From: Sva-07 sp963828415
GTDB taxonomy: Bacteria; Actinomycetota; Acidimicrobiia; Acidimicrobiales; Ilumatobacteraceae
Length of the DNA stretch: 64,000 nucleotides
NCBI GenBank assembly: GCA_963828415.1
Contig: CAWHEI010000001.1
Span: 620,001-684,000 of the forward strand
Direction: 5' to 3'
Part shown: positions 9,427 through 18,491 of the stretch, piece by piece
Layout of the letters: each line of letters begins with the position of its first letter
How positions within the stretch are numbered: the first letter of the stretch is position 1
Translations under genes and position numbers: made by a program
The notes under the pieces: generated by a model
What the model saw: the letters and a program-made list of their open reading frames with translations, nothing else
Database searches by the model: none
Told to the model about the DNA's origin: nothing

Positions 9427-12400
9427 ATGATTCGCCCGGTGCGCACCGTGACCAGCTGGAGCGCGTCCCGTCAGGATCGGGTGGTCGCTGCAGTCCTCGC
9501 CGTTGCGGCCTACGTCCCGATGTTGCTGACGTCCCCCGGCAAAGTCAGTGCCGACACGAAGAGCTACCTCACCCTCGACCCCGGTGAGGTGCTCCGACAG
9601 GCCACGTCGATGTGGGATCCATCAGTCGGTGCCGGCACCGTTCCGCACCAGAACATCGGCTACCTGTTCCCGCTCGGGCCGTTCTACTGGCTGATGGACA
9701 CCGTCGGACTGCCCGACTGGCTCACACAACGCCTGATCTGGGGCACGCTCGTGTTCGCAGCGGCGTACGGCCTGTACCGGCTCCTGCGCTGGTTGGGGTG
9801 GGTGCCGGTCGCCGCCGTCGTCGCGGCATTTGCCTACGGTTTCAGCCCGTACCTGCTCAGCTATCTCGCTCGGCTGTCGGTGATCCTCGGCCCGTGGGCG
9901 GCATTGCCCTGGATGATCCTGCTCGCCGCCAAGGCCGCCAGAACACGATCATGGAGGCCGGCCGCCCAGTTCGCGCTGGTCGTCGCGCTCGTCGGCAGTG
10001 TCAACGCGACGGCCCTGGTGCTCGCCGGGATCGGCCCGATCATCTGGCTCGTCGCAGACGTCGCCAGCGGACGCGTTCGCTTCGCTGCGGCCGCCCGTGG
10101 GGCCGTACGAATCGGCGTCCTGAGCGCCGCGGTGTCGCTGTGGTGGATCGTCGCTCTGCGCATCCAGGGCAATTTCGGTCTGCCGATCCTGCGCTACACC
10201 GAGACCTACCCGGCCGTCGCCGGTGCGAGCACGCCCACCGAATTGATCCGGGGGCTCGGCTACTGGTTCTTCTACGGCGGTGACCGACTCGACACGTGGG
10301 TGGGTCCGTCGTTGCCCTACGTCGACAGCCCTCTGGTGATCGGCCTCGGCTTCGTCATCGCGGCGATTGGCGTCCTCGGGTTCCTGCGCTCGTTCATCGG
10401 ACGCGCCAGCGCTGCCGCATTGCTGCTCGTCGGTCTCGCGGTCAGCGCAGGAGCGGCGCCGCTCGACAACTCCACGCCGTACGGCCGGATCTTCGAGTGG
10501 TTCGCCACGGAGAGCACCGCCGGCCTCGCATTGCGGTCGACGCCACGTGCGGCACCGCTCGTGGTCCTGGCGTTGGCGCTCGGCCTCGCATCGAGCACCG
10601 AATGGTTGCGCACGCGCCTGCGCAGTCGTTCGACCGCTCGTTGGGATCTCGTGGCGCCGGTCGCGGCCGTCGGGCTGATCGGTCTCCAGATGTTTCCCTG
10701 GTTCACCGGCAACGCGCTGACGCCATGGTTGCTGCGCGACGACCGACTCCCCGACCACCAGTACGACCTCGCCGACTGGCTCGAGGTCGACGGAGGTGAC
10801 GGGCGGGTCTACGAAGTCCCGGCATCGGACTTTGCCGCGTACCGCTGGGGAGGGACGGTCGATCCGGTGCTTCCCGGCCTCATCGACCGTCCGTACCTGG
10901 CCCGCGAACTCGTGCCGCAGGGCAGCATGGCGACCGCCGACCTGCTCAATGCATTCGAGCGTCGGCTTCCGGAAGGTTGGTTCGAGCCCGAGACACTCGA
11001 ACCGATCGCTCGTCTGTTCGCGGCCGAGACCGTGGTCACCCGAAATGATCTCGAACACGAGCGATACCGGCTCGTTCGCCCTGGTCAGTTCTGGACCGAG
11101 GTGACGGCGGCACTCGGCGAACCCGACCACGCGGGCCCGATGGTGGCCGACACCCCGCAGGTGCCGGTGCTCGACGAACGAACCCTGGCGCATCCCGAGG
11201 CCGCCGACGAATTTCCCGCAGTCGCCGCCTTCGATCTCGGTCCCGCACCAGCGGTCACCGCGATTGCGGCGTCGTCACCGATCATTCTCGCCGGCAGCGG
11301 CGACGGTGTCGTCGATCTCGCCGGAGCAGCCCTCCTCGATGGCGAACGGCCGCTGTTCTACGCCGCCACGCTCGATGACCTCGGTCGCGCCGGCAACCTG
11401 GACCCATCGATGCTCGGCACCGACCCGTGGTGGGTGTTCACCGACACCAACCGCAAGCAGGGCCGCCGCTGGTCGACGGTGTCCTCGAACCTCGGTGCGC
11501 TCGAGTCCGACGGTTCGCTGCAACTCGACGACGACCCGGGCGACAACCGGCTCGACGTGTTCGCTCCTGGCGACGAGCGTCAGACGATCGCGCGACACAC
11601 CGCCGACATCGCCGACGTACGCGCCAGCTACTACGGCAACCGCATTGCCTACACCCCCGAGGACGCCCCGTGGTTCGCCACCGACGGCGACCCGGCGACG
11701 GCGTGGCGGGCCGGGGTCTTCGCCTCGACTCGCGGACTCGTGTGGGAGGCCGACCTCGCAACGCCGGTGACCTCGCCGACGGTCACGGTGCTGCAGCCGA
11801 CGACGGGCGCCACCGGTCGATACATCACCGAGATCCGCGTCACGCTCGATGATGCCGAGTCGTTCGACACGACACTCGACGACCGGTCGCGTTCGGTGCC
11901 AGGCCAGCCGATTCAGCTCCCGGATCAGCCGTTCCAGTCGCTGCGCATCGAGGTGCTCGCCGACAACGTCGGCAAGCTGAACAGCTACGCCGCACAACCC
12001 GGTGTCGGGTTCGCCGAGGTTGCGATCGACGGCATCACCGATACACGCGAAACGTACGTGCCCGGGTTCGATGCGTTCGAATTCCTCCCGGACAGCGCCG
12101 CGGCATCGGAGCGTCTCACGTACCTGCTGACCCGCGAACGCATCGACCCTGCCACGGCCAACCGGACGGCGCCCGAGCCGCGCATGGTGCGGCGCATCGA
12201 GGTCGCCGACGAGCGTCCCTTCGATCTGGTGGGCGAGGTCCGTCTGGCCGGTGATGCCTCCGAAGCAACACTCCTCGACGCCCTCGACGACAACACGGTC
12301 GTCATCGCCGATCGACGGTTGCAGGGCAGCCCCGCAAGCCGCGGCGCCAGCGCATTCGACGGCGACATCACCACTGCGTGGCAGACGCCATTCGACCAAG

Positions 12401-13683
12401 TCCTCGACGCATCGGTTCGCGTCGAGCGCGACCTGGGTTCGGTCGAGACCGTGACCGTGGCGTGGGACGACGACGACCAGCACTCGGTGCCGACGCAGCT
12501 CACGCTGAGCTCTGCGGACGGATCGGTCCGCATCATCGACCTCCCCGCGGTCGAGCCGACCGATGGCGTCGCACAGGCCACGATCAGCATCGAACCGATC
12601 GCCGCGACGAATCCCACCTTCACGGTCACTGCGATCGATGCCCGCACGACGCCGGAGTACTTCTCCGGTCTGCCGCTCGTGCTCCCGGTCGGCCTTGCCG
12701 AGATCCAGCTCGGCGACACGCCGAACGTCGGCGCACGCGCCGACGTACCGCTCGACACCTCCTGCCGTACCGACCTCGTCACGCTCGACGGCAAGCCGGT
12801 CCCGGTCCGGTTGATCGGCACGCGCGGTGACGCCCTCGCCCGATCGGAGCTGCGCATGGAATCATGCGAGCCGATCGATCTCACCGCCGGCAGCCACCGT
12901 CTCGCCACTGCGGCGGGCGCCACCACCGGATTCGACATCGACCGCATCGTGCTCGACAGCGCCCCGTCCGCACCGGCTGCTCCCGCCACCGACGCGCCCA
13001 CGACGACGATCGAGCAGATGGAGGACACCGCCGCCGAGATCGTCGTGGGACCGTCGAGCGCGCCGTCGTGGCTCGTGCTGCAGCAGAGTTGGAACCCTGG
13101 CTGGACCGCCACCGTCGACGGAGAAGATCTCGGCGAGCCGGTACTGATCAACGGCTTCGCCAACGCGTGGCTGCTGCCGGCATCGACCAGCTCCCGTCAG
13201 ATCACGTTCGACTGGACCCCGCAGCGCACCGTGACCATCGCCCTGTGGCTCTCGCTCATCGCCGGGATCATCGTCCTCGCACTGGCCGTCGGGCTGCGAC
13301 GACCGAGCGACGAGCCGGTCGCCGCCACCGGACGTCGGGTCCCGCGCTTGGTACTCGGCGGAGTCCTGGCTGTGGCCGTGGTCGCGTTCACGGGCCCGCT
13401 CGTGGCGCTCGCTGCTGCGGTGATCGCGGCAGCGAGCAGTCGATGGCGCTGGCTGCCTGTGGTCGTCGTGTCGGCGTGCTTCGCCATCGTTGGTGCCGGA
13501 ATCGCGGCCTTCGAATGGCGATACGACTTCCCCGCCGCACCCGACTGGCCGTCACGGTTCACGTGGGCGTCGCCGATCGTCTGGCTCGCGGTGGTCACGG
13601 TCGTCGTCGCCGCATTCCGACCCGCACTCGCCCGTTCAGCGCCCGCGACGGATGAGGCGGTCGTCGGCGCCGTCGAGCAGTAG
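9427..13683 (+). CDS. AftD-like alpha-(1->3)-arabinofuranosyltransferase (complete paralog)
   Basis: 1,418 aa, close to the ~1,400 aa of mycobacterial AftD. The N-terminal GT-C domain (about residues 20-480, around a dozen membrane segments) begins after a first helix with the acidic loop SADTKSYLTLDPG, a conserved AftD feature. Two F5/8C-like modules follow (around residues 720-870 and 955-1080; FATDGDPATAW and AFDGDITTAW), then a beta-rich region (VLQQSWNPGWTATVDGE near 1215) and four to five C-terminal membrane segments. In mycobacteria this enzyme adds alpha-1,3-arabinose branches to arabinogalactan and lipoarabinomannan. It is a tandem-type paralog of the gene cut by the left edge. The family call is strong; the actual polymer in this organism is unknown. 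Confidence 0.87.
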   Translation: MIRPVRTVTSWSASRQDRVVAAVLAVAAYVPMLLTSPGKVSADTKSYLTLDPGEVLRQATSMWDPSVGAGTVPHQNIGYLFPLGPFYWLMDTVGLPDWLTQRLIWGTLVFAAAYGLYRLLRWLGWVPVAAVVAAFAYGFSPYLLSYLARLSVILGPWAALPWMILLAAKAARTRSWRPAAQFALVVALVGSVNATALVLAGIGPIIWLVADVASGRVRFAAAARGAVRIGVLSAAVSLWWIVALRIQGNFGLPILRYTETYPAVAGASTPTELIRGLGYWFFYGGDRLDTWVGPSLPYVDSPLVIGLGFVIAAIGVLGFLRSFIGRASAAALLLVGLAVSAGAAPLDNSTPYGRIFEWFATESTAGLALRSTPRAAPLVVLALALGLASSTEWLRTRLRSRSTARWDLVAPVAAVGLIGLQMFPWFTGNALTPWLLRDDRLPDHQYDLADWLEVDGGDGRVYEVPASDFAAYRWGGTVDPVLPGLIDRPYLARELVPQGSMATADLLNAFERRLPEGWFEPETLEPIARLFAAETVVTRNDLEHERYRLVRPGQFWTEVTAALGEPDHAGPMVADTPQVPVLDERTLAHPEAADEFPAVAAFDLGPAPAVTAIAASSPIILAGSGDGVVDLAGAALLDGERPLFYAATLDDLGRAGNLDPSMLGTDPWWVFTDTNRKQGRRWSTVSSNLGALESDGSLQLDDDPGDNRLDVFAPGDERQTIARHTADIADVRASYYGNRIAYTPEDAPWFATDGDPATAWRAGVFASTRGLVWEADLATPVTSPTVTVLQPTTGATGRYITEIRVTLDDAESFDTTLDDRSRSVPGQPIQLPDQPFQSLRIEVLADNVGKLNSYAAQPGVGFAEVAIDGITDTRETYVPGFDAFEFLPDSAAASERLTYLLTRERIDPATANRTAPEPRMVRRIEVADERPFDLVGEVRLAGDASEATLLDALDDNTVVIADRRLQGSPASRGASAFDGDITTAWQTPFDQVLDASVRVERDLGSVETVTVAWDDDDQHSVPTQLTLSSADGSVRIIDLPAVEPTDGVAQATISIEPIAATNPTFTVTAIDARTTPEYFSGLPLVLPVGLAEIQLGDTPNVGARADVPLDTSCRTDLVTLDGKPVPVRLIGTRGDALARSELRMESCEPIDLTAGSHRLATAAGATTGFDIDRIVLDSAPSAPAAPATDAPTTTIEQMEDTAAEIVVGPSSAPSWLVLQQSWNPGWTATVDGEDLGEPVLINGFANAWLLPASTSSRQITFDWTPQRTVTIALWLSLIAGIIVLALAVGLRRPSDEPVAATGRRVPRLVLGGVLAVAVVAFTGPLVALAAAVIAAASSRWRWLPVVVVSACFAIVGAGIAAFEWRYDFPAAPDWPSRFTWASPIVWLAVVTVVVAAFRPALARSAPATDEAVVGAVEQ

Positions 13684-13695
13684 TGTCTGCGTCTC

Positions 13696-14469
13696 GTGCG
13701 CACCCTGATCATCGTGCCGACCCACAACGAGGCGGCAAACATCGCCGAGGTCCTCGATCGCCTCGACGAGCACGTGCCGACGGCGGACATCCTGGTGATC
13801 GACGATGCGTCCACCGACGAGACACGAGCGATCGTCCGGGCCCGTCAGCGCCAGCACGACAACCTCCGACTCGTCGAGCGGGAGGTCAAGAACGGGCTCG
13901 GTGACGCCTACCTCCACGCGTTCGGCCTCGGTCTCGAGGAGGGCTACGAGGCGCTGGTGGAGATCGACGCCGACCTGTCACACGACCCGGCGATCCTGCC
14001 CACCATGCTCGGCGTCGCCGAGCACGGCATCGCCCTGGTCATCGGTTCGCGCTACATCCCGGGTGGGTCGGTCATCGGTTGGCCCCGGCGACGTACCTGG
14101 CTGTCGCGGTGGGGCAACCGGTACGCCGCGATCATGCTCGGCCTCGCCGTCAACGACGCCACGGCCGGCTACCGCGTCTATCGCGCCGAAACGCTGCGGC
14201 GCATCGGGCTCGACGACATCCGCGCCGACGGGTACGGATTCCAGATCGAGATGACCTATCGCACCGTGGAGGCCGGGCTGAGTGTGGTCGAGATCCCCAT
14301 CGCCTTTCGGGATCGTGTCGCAGGAACGTCCAAGATGCACCGCGGCATCGTGGTCGAGGCGTTCCGGCTCGTCACGATGTGGGGCCTCAGCGACATGGTC
14401 ACGTTCCGCCGAGCGCGCCGTTCGTACCGATCAGTGCCGCCCACCCTCGGCGACAGCGGCCACGACTAG
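13696..14469 (+). CDS. ppm1: Ppm1-like polyprenol-phosphate mannose synthase (GT2)
   Basis: 257 aa soluble GT-A enzyme expected to join a sugar from a nucleotide sugar (GDP-mannose in the known family) to a polyprenyl phosphate at the inner membrane face. Seen: IVPTHNEAANI at residues 6-16, VIDDASTDET at 34-43, the metal-binding DAD at 91-93 followed by LSHDP, GSRYIPGG, WGNRYA and DATAGYRVY, all diagnostic of the DPM1/Ppm1 family. It lacks the apolipoprotein N-acyltransferase fusion of M. tuberculosis Ppm1. The GTG start lies 12 nt after the AftD-like stop. Its 3' end overlaps the convergent GT4 gene by 39 nt. Sugar specificity is inferred from the family. Confidence 0.85.
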   Translation: MRTLIIVPTHNEAANIAEVLDRLDEHVPTADILVIDDASTDETRAIVRARQRQHDNLRLVEREVKNGLGDAYLHAFGLGLEEGYEALVEIDADLSHDPAILPTMLGVAEHGIALVIGSRYIPGGSVIGWPRRRTWLSRWGNRYAAIMLGLAVNDATAGYRVYRAETLRRIGLDDIRADGYGFQIEMTYRTVEAGLSVVEIPIAFRDRVAGTSKMHRGIVVEAFRLVTMWGLSDMVTFRRARRSYRSVPPTLGDSGHD

Positions 14470-15585
14470 GTCGAGCTGGCGGACGGCCACCGCGGTCCAC
14501 GACAGTCCCTGCGCGTGGTCGATCGCAGCGGCGCCCATCTTGCGACGGCGCCCGTCGTCGAGCAGCAACGCGCCGATCTCGGCTCCCAGATCGGCCACAT
14601 CAGCGACGAGCACACCTGTCTCGCCGTCGATGCACGAACCCCGATGCCCAGCGATGTCGGTGGCCGCACATGGCGTCCCGCAGGCGCCACCCTCGGTGAG
14701 CGACATGCCCCAGCCCTCGGCGTGCGACGCGCTCACGACGAGCCACGCCCGCCGATAGGCCTCGACCAGGTCGTCGTCGCCGATCCGACCGCGGCGTTCC
14801 ACCCAGTCGCCGGCATCGTGCTGTGCGATCCACGTATCGACGATCGCCCGGTCGGGGCCATCGCCCACCAGTTCCACCGTCAGGTCGGGCACCGTGCGCC
14901 GGGCGTCGGCGAGCGCGGCCAGTGCGAGACGTTGGCGTTTCACCGGGGCCAAACGTCCGACGACGACCACATGGGGATGGTCCGCTCGGCGGGAGGCGTC
15001 GGGCGTGAAGCGTTCGTGCACCCCTGGTGGGATCACCGTCAACCGGCGGCGGTCGATGCCAAGCGCTTCGATCTCGTCGGCTGACGACTCGGAGAGCGTG
15101 GCGAACCGACTCCGCCGGTAGAACAGCGGCGCGAAGCGGGTCTCGACGAAGCGCCCCACCGCGTCGAGCGGCCGGGGCAGCACTTCGGACCACATGTCGC
15201 GGTGCACGTGGTGCATCCACACGACGCGCCGCCGGGGGGCCCACAGCGGCCCGAACCACGGCACGCCGTTCCAGATCTCGATCGTGGCCGTGTCATGTGG
15301 ACGGCGGCGGACGAGTTGCCGCAGCGCCACCCGGGCGAACACGTCATAGCGACCGCCTCGCTGGATCACCCGGTACCCATGGCGGTCGAACTCACGACCG
15401 GTGTCACGGGTGGACGTGCGGTGCACGATCTCGATGCCGACATCGGCCCAGCGCCGGAAGATCTCGTCGGCGTGCAGCTCGGATCCGCCCGCTTCGGCGT
15501 CGTCGAGGTCACGCCAGGCGTAGCTCTCGATCCGACGCACACCGGCACTGCGCAGACGCCCAGCTGCCGCAGCCAGATCGTTCAT
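14431..15585 (-). CDS. GT4 family glycosyltransferase
   Basis: 384 aa, predicted to be cytoplasmic. The C-terminal half has the GT-B layout: VVVVGRLAPVKRQ (phosphate-binding loop), VELVGDGPD, and SASHAEGWGMSLTEGGACGTPC, which includes the E-x7-E motif of retaining GT4 enzymes. The N-terminal half has GGSELHADEIFRRWA and VVWMHHVHRDMW. I chose the ATG at 15585 because it overlaps the stop of dprE2 in an ATGA, which implies coupling. It is the last gene of the dprE run, so an envelope-glycan or glycolipid role is likely. Donor and acceptor cannot be told from the sequence. Confidence 0.8.
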   Translation of the reverse strand: MNDLAAAAGRLRSAGVRRIESYAWRDLDDAEAGGSELHADEIFRRWADVGIEIVHRTSTRDTGREFDRHGYRVIQRGGRYDVFARVALRQLVRRRPHDTATIEIWNGVPWFGPLWAPRRRVVWMHHVHRDMWSEVLPRPLDAVGRFVETRFAPLFYRRSRFATLSESSADEIEALGIDRRRLTVIPPGVHERFTPDASRRADHPHVVVVGRLAPVKRQRLALAALADARRTVPDLTVELVGDGPDRAIVDTWIAQHDAGDWVERRGRIGDDDLVEAYRRAWLVVSASHAEGWGMSLTEGGACGTPCAATDIAGHRGSCIDGETGVLVADVADLGAEIGALLLDDGRRRKMGAAAIDHAQGLSWTAVAVRQLDLVVAAVAEGGRH

Positions 15586-16328
15586 CGGTCGAGTCTGCGC
15601 CACACCACGCCTGGCGCGTAGCGCAACAGCCCGAACACGACCTGCAGGATGCCCGGGACCCACACGACGCTGCGGCCTCGCCGAAGCCCATCGGCAACCG
15701 CCTTCGCGACGTCGTCGACATCAGCGGAGAACGGTGCGTCGGGCATTCCAGCGGTCATCGACGAGCGCACGAATCCGGGGCGAACCGTGAGCACCCGCGC
15801 CCCCGAGCCGTGCAACAGGTGGCCGAGCCCCGTGGCGAACGCATCCTGCCCGGCCTTGGTCGATCCGTAGACGAAGTTCGACGCCCGGGTTCGCACACCT
15901 GCCACGCTCGACAGCACCACGAGCGTTCCGTGACCCTGAGTTCGGAGTCGATGGGCAACAGCGAGGCCGCTGGAGACCGCTCCCACGTAGTTCACCGTCG
16001 CCAGCTCGGCCGCCGCCACGGGATCGTCGAGGCCCGGCGCTCCGAGCTGACCGAACGCTTGGATGACGACGTCGAGATCACCGTAGCGCTCCGCGACGTC
16101 AGCGATCAGCGCCTCATGGTGCCCGGAATCGGTGGCGTCGAACGCCACCGCGACCACGTTGGCGGATCCGAACGTCAACGACTCGACGTCGACCTGGTCA
16201 GGGTTGCGTACCGCCAGGATCACACGTCGCAGCGACGGCGACACGAGCGCCGACACGATCGCCTGTCCGATGTCGCTGGTGCCGCCGAGCACGAGCACGG
16301 TCTGGGGTTGATGGACGGCATTGTTCAC
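15582..16328 (-). CDS. dprE2: DprE2, decaprenylphosphoryl-2-keto-ribose reductase (SDR)
   Basis: 248 aa short-chain dehydrogenase, close to the 254 aa of M. tuberculosis DprE2. It performs the second half of the epimerisation of decaprenyl-phosphoryl-ribose to decaprenyl-phosphoryl-arabinose, reducing the keto intermediate with NADH. Seen: nucleotide-binding LGGTSDIGQAI near residue 14, catalytic Ser in VVLSSVAG, and YGSTK (YxxxK). The GTG start has an AGGA 7 nt upstream and lies 26 nt after dprE1. A generic SDR would be hard to assign, but its position directly after dprE1 settles it. Confidence 0.88.
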   Translation of the reverse strand: MNNAVHQPQTVLVLGGTSDIGQAIVSALVSPSLRRVILAVRNPDQVDVESLTFGSANVVAVAFDATDSGHHEALIADVAERYGDLDVVIQAFGQLGAPGLDDPVAAAELATVNYVGAVSSGLAVAHRLRTQGHGTLVVLSSVAGVRTRASNFVYGSTKAGQDAFATGLGHLLHGSGARVLTVRPGFVRSSMTAGMPDAPFSADVDDVAKAVADGLRRGRSVVWVPGILQVVFGLLRYAPGVVWRRLDR

Positions 16329-16354
16329 GATGGAATCCTGTCAGGAGTGAGCGG

Positions 16355-17713
16355 TCAGTACAGATCGAGACGTCGGGCCTGGTCGCTGATCCACCGGCCG
16401 TTCGGATCGACCGATCGGCGGACTTCGAGCCACTCGTCGAGCCGGGGGTACCCGGCGCGGATGATCTCGGGTGTGGCGGTGGCGTCCTTGGCCAGGTAGT
16501 GGCGACCACCGGCATCGAGCACCATCCGATCGAGATCGCCGACCAGCCCGCCGAGCCCGGCGACACCCGCGGGCAGATCGAGCGTCAGCGTCCAGCCAGG
16601 CGTCGGGAAACTGAGCAACCCCCCGCTCTCGGGACCGAACCGTTTGAGCACGGCGAGGAAGCTGGCGTGGCCGGACGCCGCCACCGTCCCCACGATCGTT
16701 CGCAACGTCTCGACGGCATCGAACGGCACCACGAACTGGTACTGCAGGAAGCCAGAGCGGCCGTACAGCCGATTCCAGTCGCCGACCATGTCGAGCGGAT
16801 GGAAGAATCCCGTGATCGTCTCGAGCCCGAGATGCGACACGGGCGCCTTGCGGTACCACATCTCGTTGAAGGTCCGCACTGCGAGTCGGTTGAGCACGTT
16901 CGGGACGCCTCGTGGCACCGCAGCGAGGCCCGACGGGGCGAAGGCCAGGGGGTCGGCGCCGGCGGCCGGCTTCTCGGCGACGAGTTCGTCGTAGGTGGCG
17001 TGGTCGCCCCGGGTGAGCACGGCGCGGCCGAGGTGCGCACCGGTGGCGACCATGTCGACCCAGGCAACGGAGTACCGGTGCAGGTGATCGCCGGACTCCA
17101 TCCGCTCGAGGAGGCTGTCGAGATTCGGCACCCGCTCCGTGAGCACCAGACACCGACTCGTTTCGATCGGCAACAGCCGCACGGTTGCCTCGACGATGAT
17201 GCCGGTCAGGCCCATCCCGCCGATCGTCGCCCACCACAACAACGGGTCCGAGGCAGAGGTGATCGTGCGACGAGTCCCGTCCGCCAGCAGCATCGTCATC
17301 GCATCGACGTGAGCTCCGAACGTGCCATCGGCGTGATGGTTCTTGCCGTGGATGTCGCTGGCGATGGCGCCACCGACCGTGACGAATCGTGTGCCCGGCG
17401 ACACCGGCACGAAGAACCCTCTGGGCACGACGTGGCGGAGCAGTTCGTCGAGGCTGACTCCGGCGCCGACCCGTACCGTGCCCGCGCGGGGATCGAGCAG
17501 GATCGGCCCAGGGGCGAGCCGCACGACCGTCCCGCCGCCGTTCTGGGCGGCATCGCCGTAGGCGCGTCCCATCCCCCGAGCGATGATCCCGCGGGGCTCC
17601 GCGAGGCCGTCGAGGATCCCGGCGTCGAGTTCGTCAGCGTCGGCGTCGACGACGGTGGCCGCCGACGGTGCGGTACGGCCCCAGCCGGACAGTTCGAGTT
17701 GACGACTCCGCAC
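16355..17713 (-). CDS. dprE1: DprE1, decaprenylphosphoryl-beta-D-ribose 2-oxidase
   Basis: 452 aa FAD flavoenzyme (461 aa in M. tuberculosis) that oxidises the 2'-OH of decaprenyl-phosphoryl-ribose. Seen: RGMGRAYGDAAQN (49-58), GGAIASDIHGKNHH (114-127, with the conserved histidine at 122), the C-terminal FGPESGG..LSFPTPGW region and a conserved Lys in LAKD (K409, matching K418 of the mycobacterial enzyme). Oddity: the position of mycobacterial Cys387, the covalent target of benzothiazinones, is Thr377 here. It lies downstream of the UbiA and methyltransferase genes, and the methyltransferase reading frame runs into its start. The function call is strong. Confidence 0.93.
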   Translation of the reverse strand: MRSRQLELSGWGRTAPSAATVVDADADELDAGILDGLAEPRGIIARGMGRAYGDAAQNGGGTVVRLAPGPILLDPRAGTVRVGAGVSLDELLRHVVPRGFFVPVSPGTRFVTVGGAIASDIHGKNHHADGTFGAHVDAMTMLLADGTRRTITSASDPLLWWATIGGMGLTGIIVEATVRLLPIETSRCLVLTERVPNLDSLLERMESGDHLHRYSVAWVDMVATGAHLGRAVLTRGDHATYDELVAEKPAAGADPLAFAPSGLAAVPRGVPNVLNRLAVRTFNEMWYRKAPVSHLGLETITGFFHPLDMVGDWNRLYGRSGFLQYQFVVPFDAVETLRTIVGTVAASGHASFLAVLKRFGPESGGLLSFPTPGWTLTLDLPAGVAGLGGLVGDLDRMVLDAGGRHYLAKDATATPEIIRAGYPRLDEWLEVRRSVDPNGRWISDQARRLDLY

Positions 17714-18491
17714 GTCGGATCAGTACGGCCAGTCGGGCACGGAACGACCCATCCGACCGAGCACCTTGCCGAGACCGAGGGTGAGGGCCACCTTGAGCAC
17801 CACGTTCTTGGCGAACCACGGCAGCTGCGCCAGCTGACGGCCCGCGTTGGCGGCACGTGTCCCGAGGCCGCCGGTGAGATCGGCCGCGATAGATCGTCAT
17901 CGATCGGGATCGACCGACGTAGCGGAAACGGGAGCCGACGAGCAGTTGGCGCAGGATCGCCAGGGTGACACCGATCGACGAGAACGAGTCGTGGATCAGC
18001 ATCGTGCCACCGTCGGTCACCCGCGCGCCCCAGTCGCGGATGTCGGCACGGGCGGGGGCGTAGCGGTGGGCGCCGTCGATGTAGAGCACGTCGATCGGAG
18101 CGTCCACGTCGACCAGAGCGGCGTCGGAGAACTTGCGGATGTGACGGACCCGATCGGCCACTCCGGCGCGTTCGAGGTTGGCGAGGAACACCGCGTGATC
18201 GTCGGCTGCGGCGTCGGCGTAGCCGTCGATCTCCTGCGGTCCGCGATCGTTGCCGGCATGGGGATCGATGGCGATCACCGTGACGTCGGGAGCGGCAGCG
18301 CTGGCGAGGACGATCGTCGAACGGCCTTGAAAGCTGCCGATCTCGACGATGGTGCCCTGCGCAGCGCAGCTGCGGGCGGCGTCGTAGAGCGTTGCTGCCT
18401 GGCCCGGCGACATCCACCCCTCGACGTCGGCGACGCGAGCGGTGACGGTGGCCAGGTCCGGGGGTTCGGAACCGAGTGACTCAGGAGACAT
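17634..18491 (-). CDS. Class I SAM-dependent methyltransferase (Methyltransf_24/CmcI-like), apparently frameshifted near its 3' end
   Basis: The N-terminal ~205 residues are a clear class I methyltransferase: VEIGSFQGRSTIVLASAA (SAM loop), AIDPHAG, and LYIDGAHRYAPARADIRDWG followed by GGTMLIHDSFS. After SMTIYR the literal frame turns into Arg/Pro-rich non-protein-like sequence and runs 80 nt into dprE1. Removing one base within 17881-17888 restores a credible tail (ADLTGGLGTRAANAGRQL... ending DWPY) that stops at 17720, 6 nt before the dprE1 start, for a 256 aa product. The ATG at 18491 overlaps the ubiA-type gene by 11 nt. The substrate is unknown; between DPPR synthase and DprE1 it may modify a lipid-linked sugar or arabinan. 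Confidence 0.75.
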   Translation of the reverse strand: MSPESLGSEPPDLATVTARVADVEGWMSPGQAATLYDAARSCAAQGTIVEIGSFQGRSTIVLASAAAPDVTVIAIDPHAGNDRGPQEIDGYADAAADDHAVFLANLERAGVADRVRHIRKFSDAALVDVDAPIDVLYIDGAHRYAPARADIRDWGARVTDGGTMLIHDSFSSIGVTLAILRQLLVGSRFRYVGRSRSMTIYRGRSHRRPRDTCRQRGPSAGAAAVVRQERGAQGGPHPRSRQGARSDGSFRARLAVLIRRAESSTRTVRLGPYRTVGGHRRRRRR

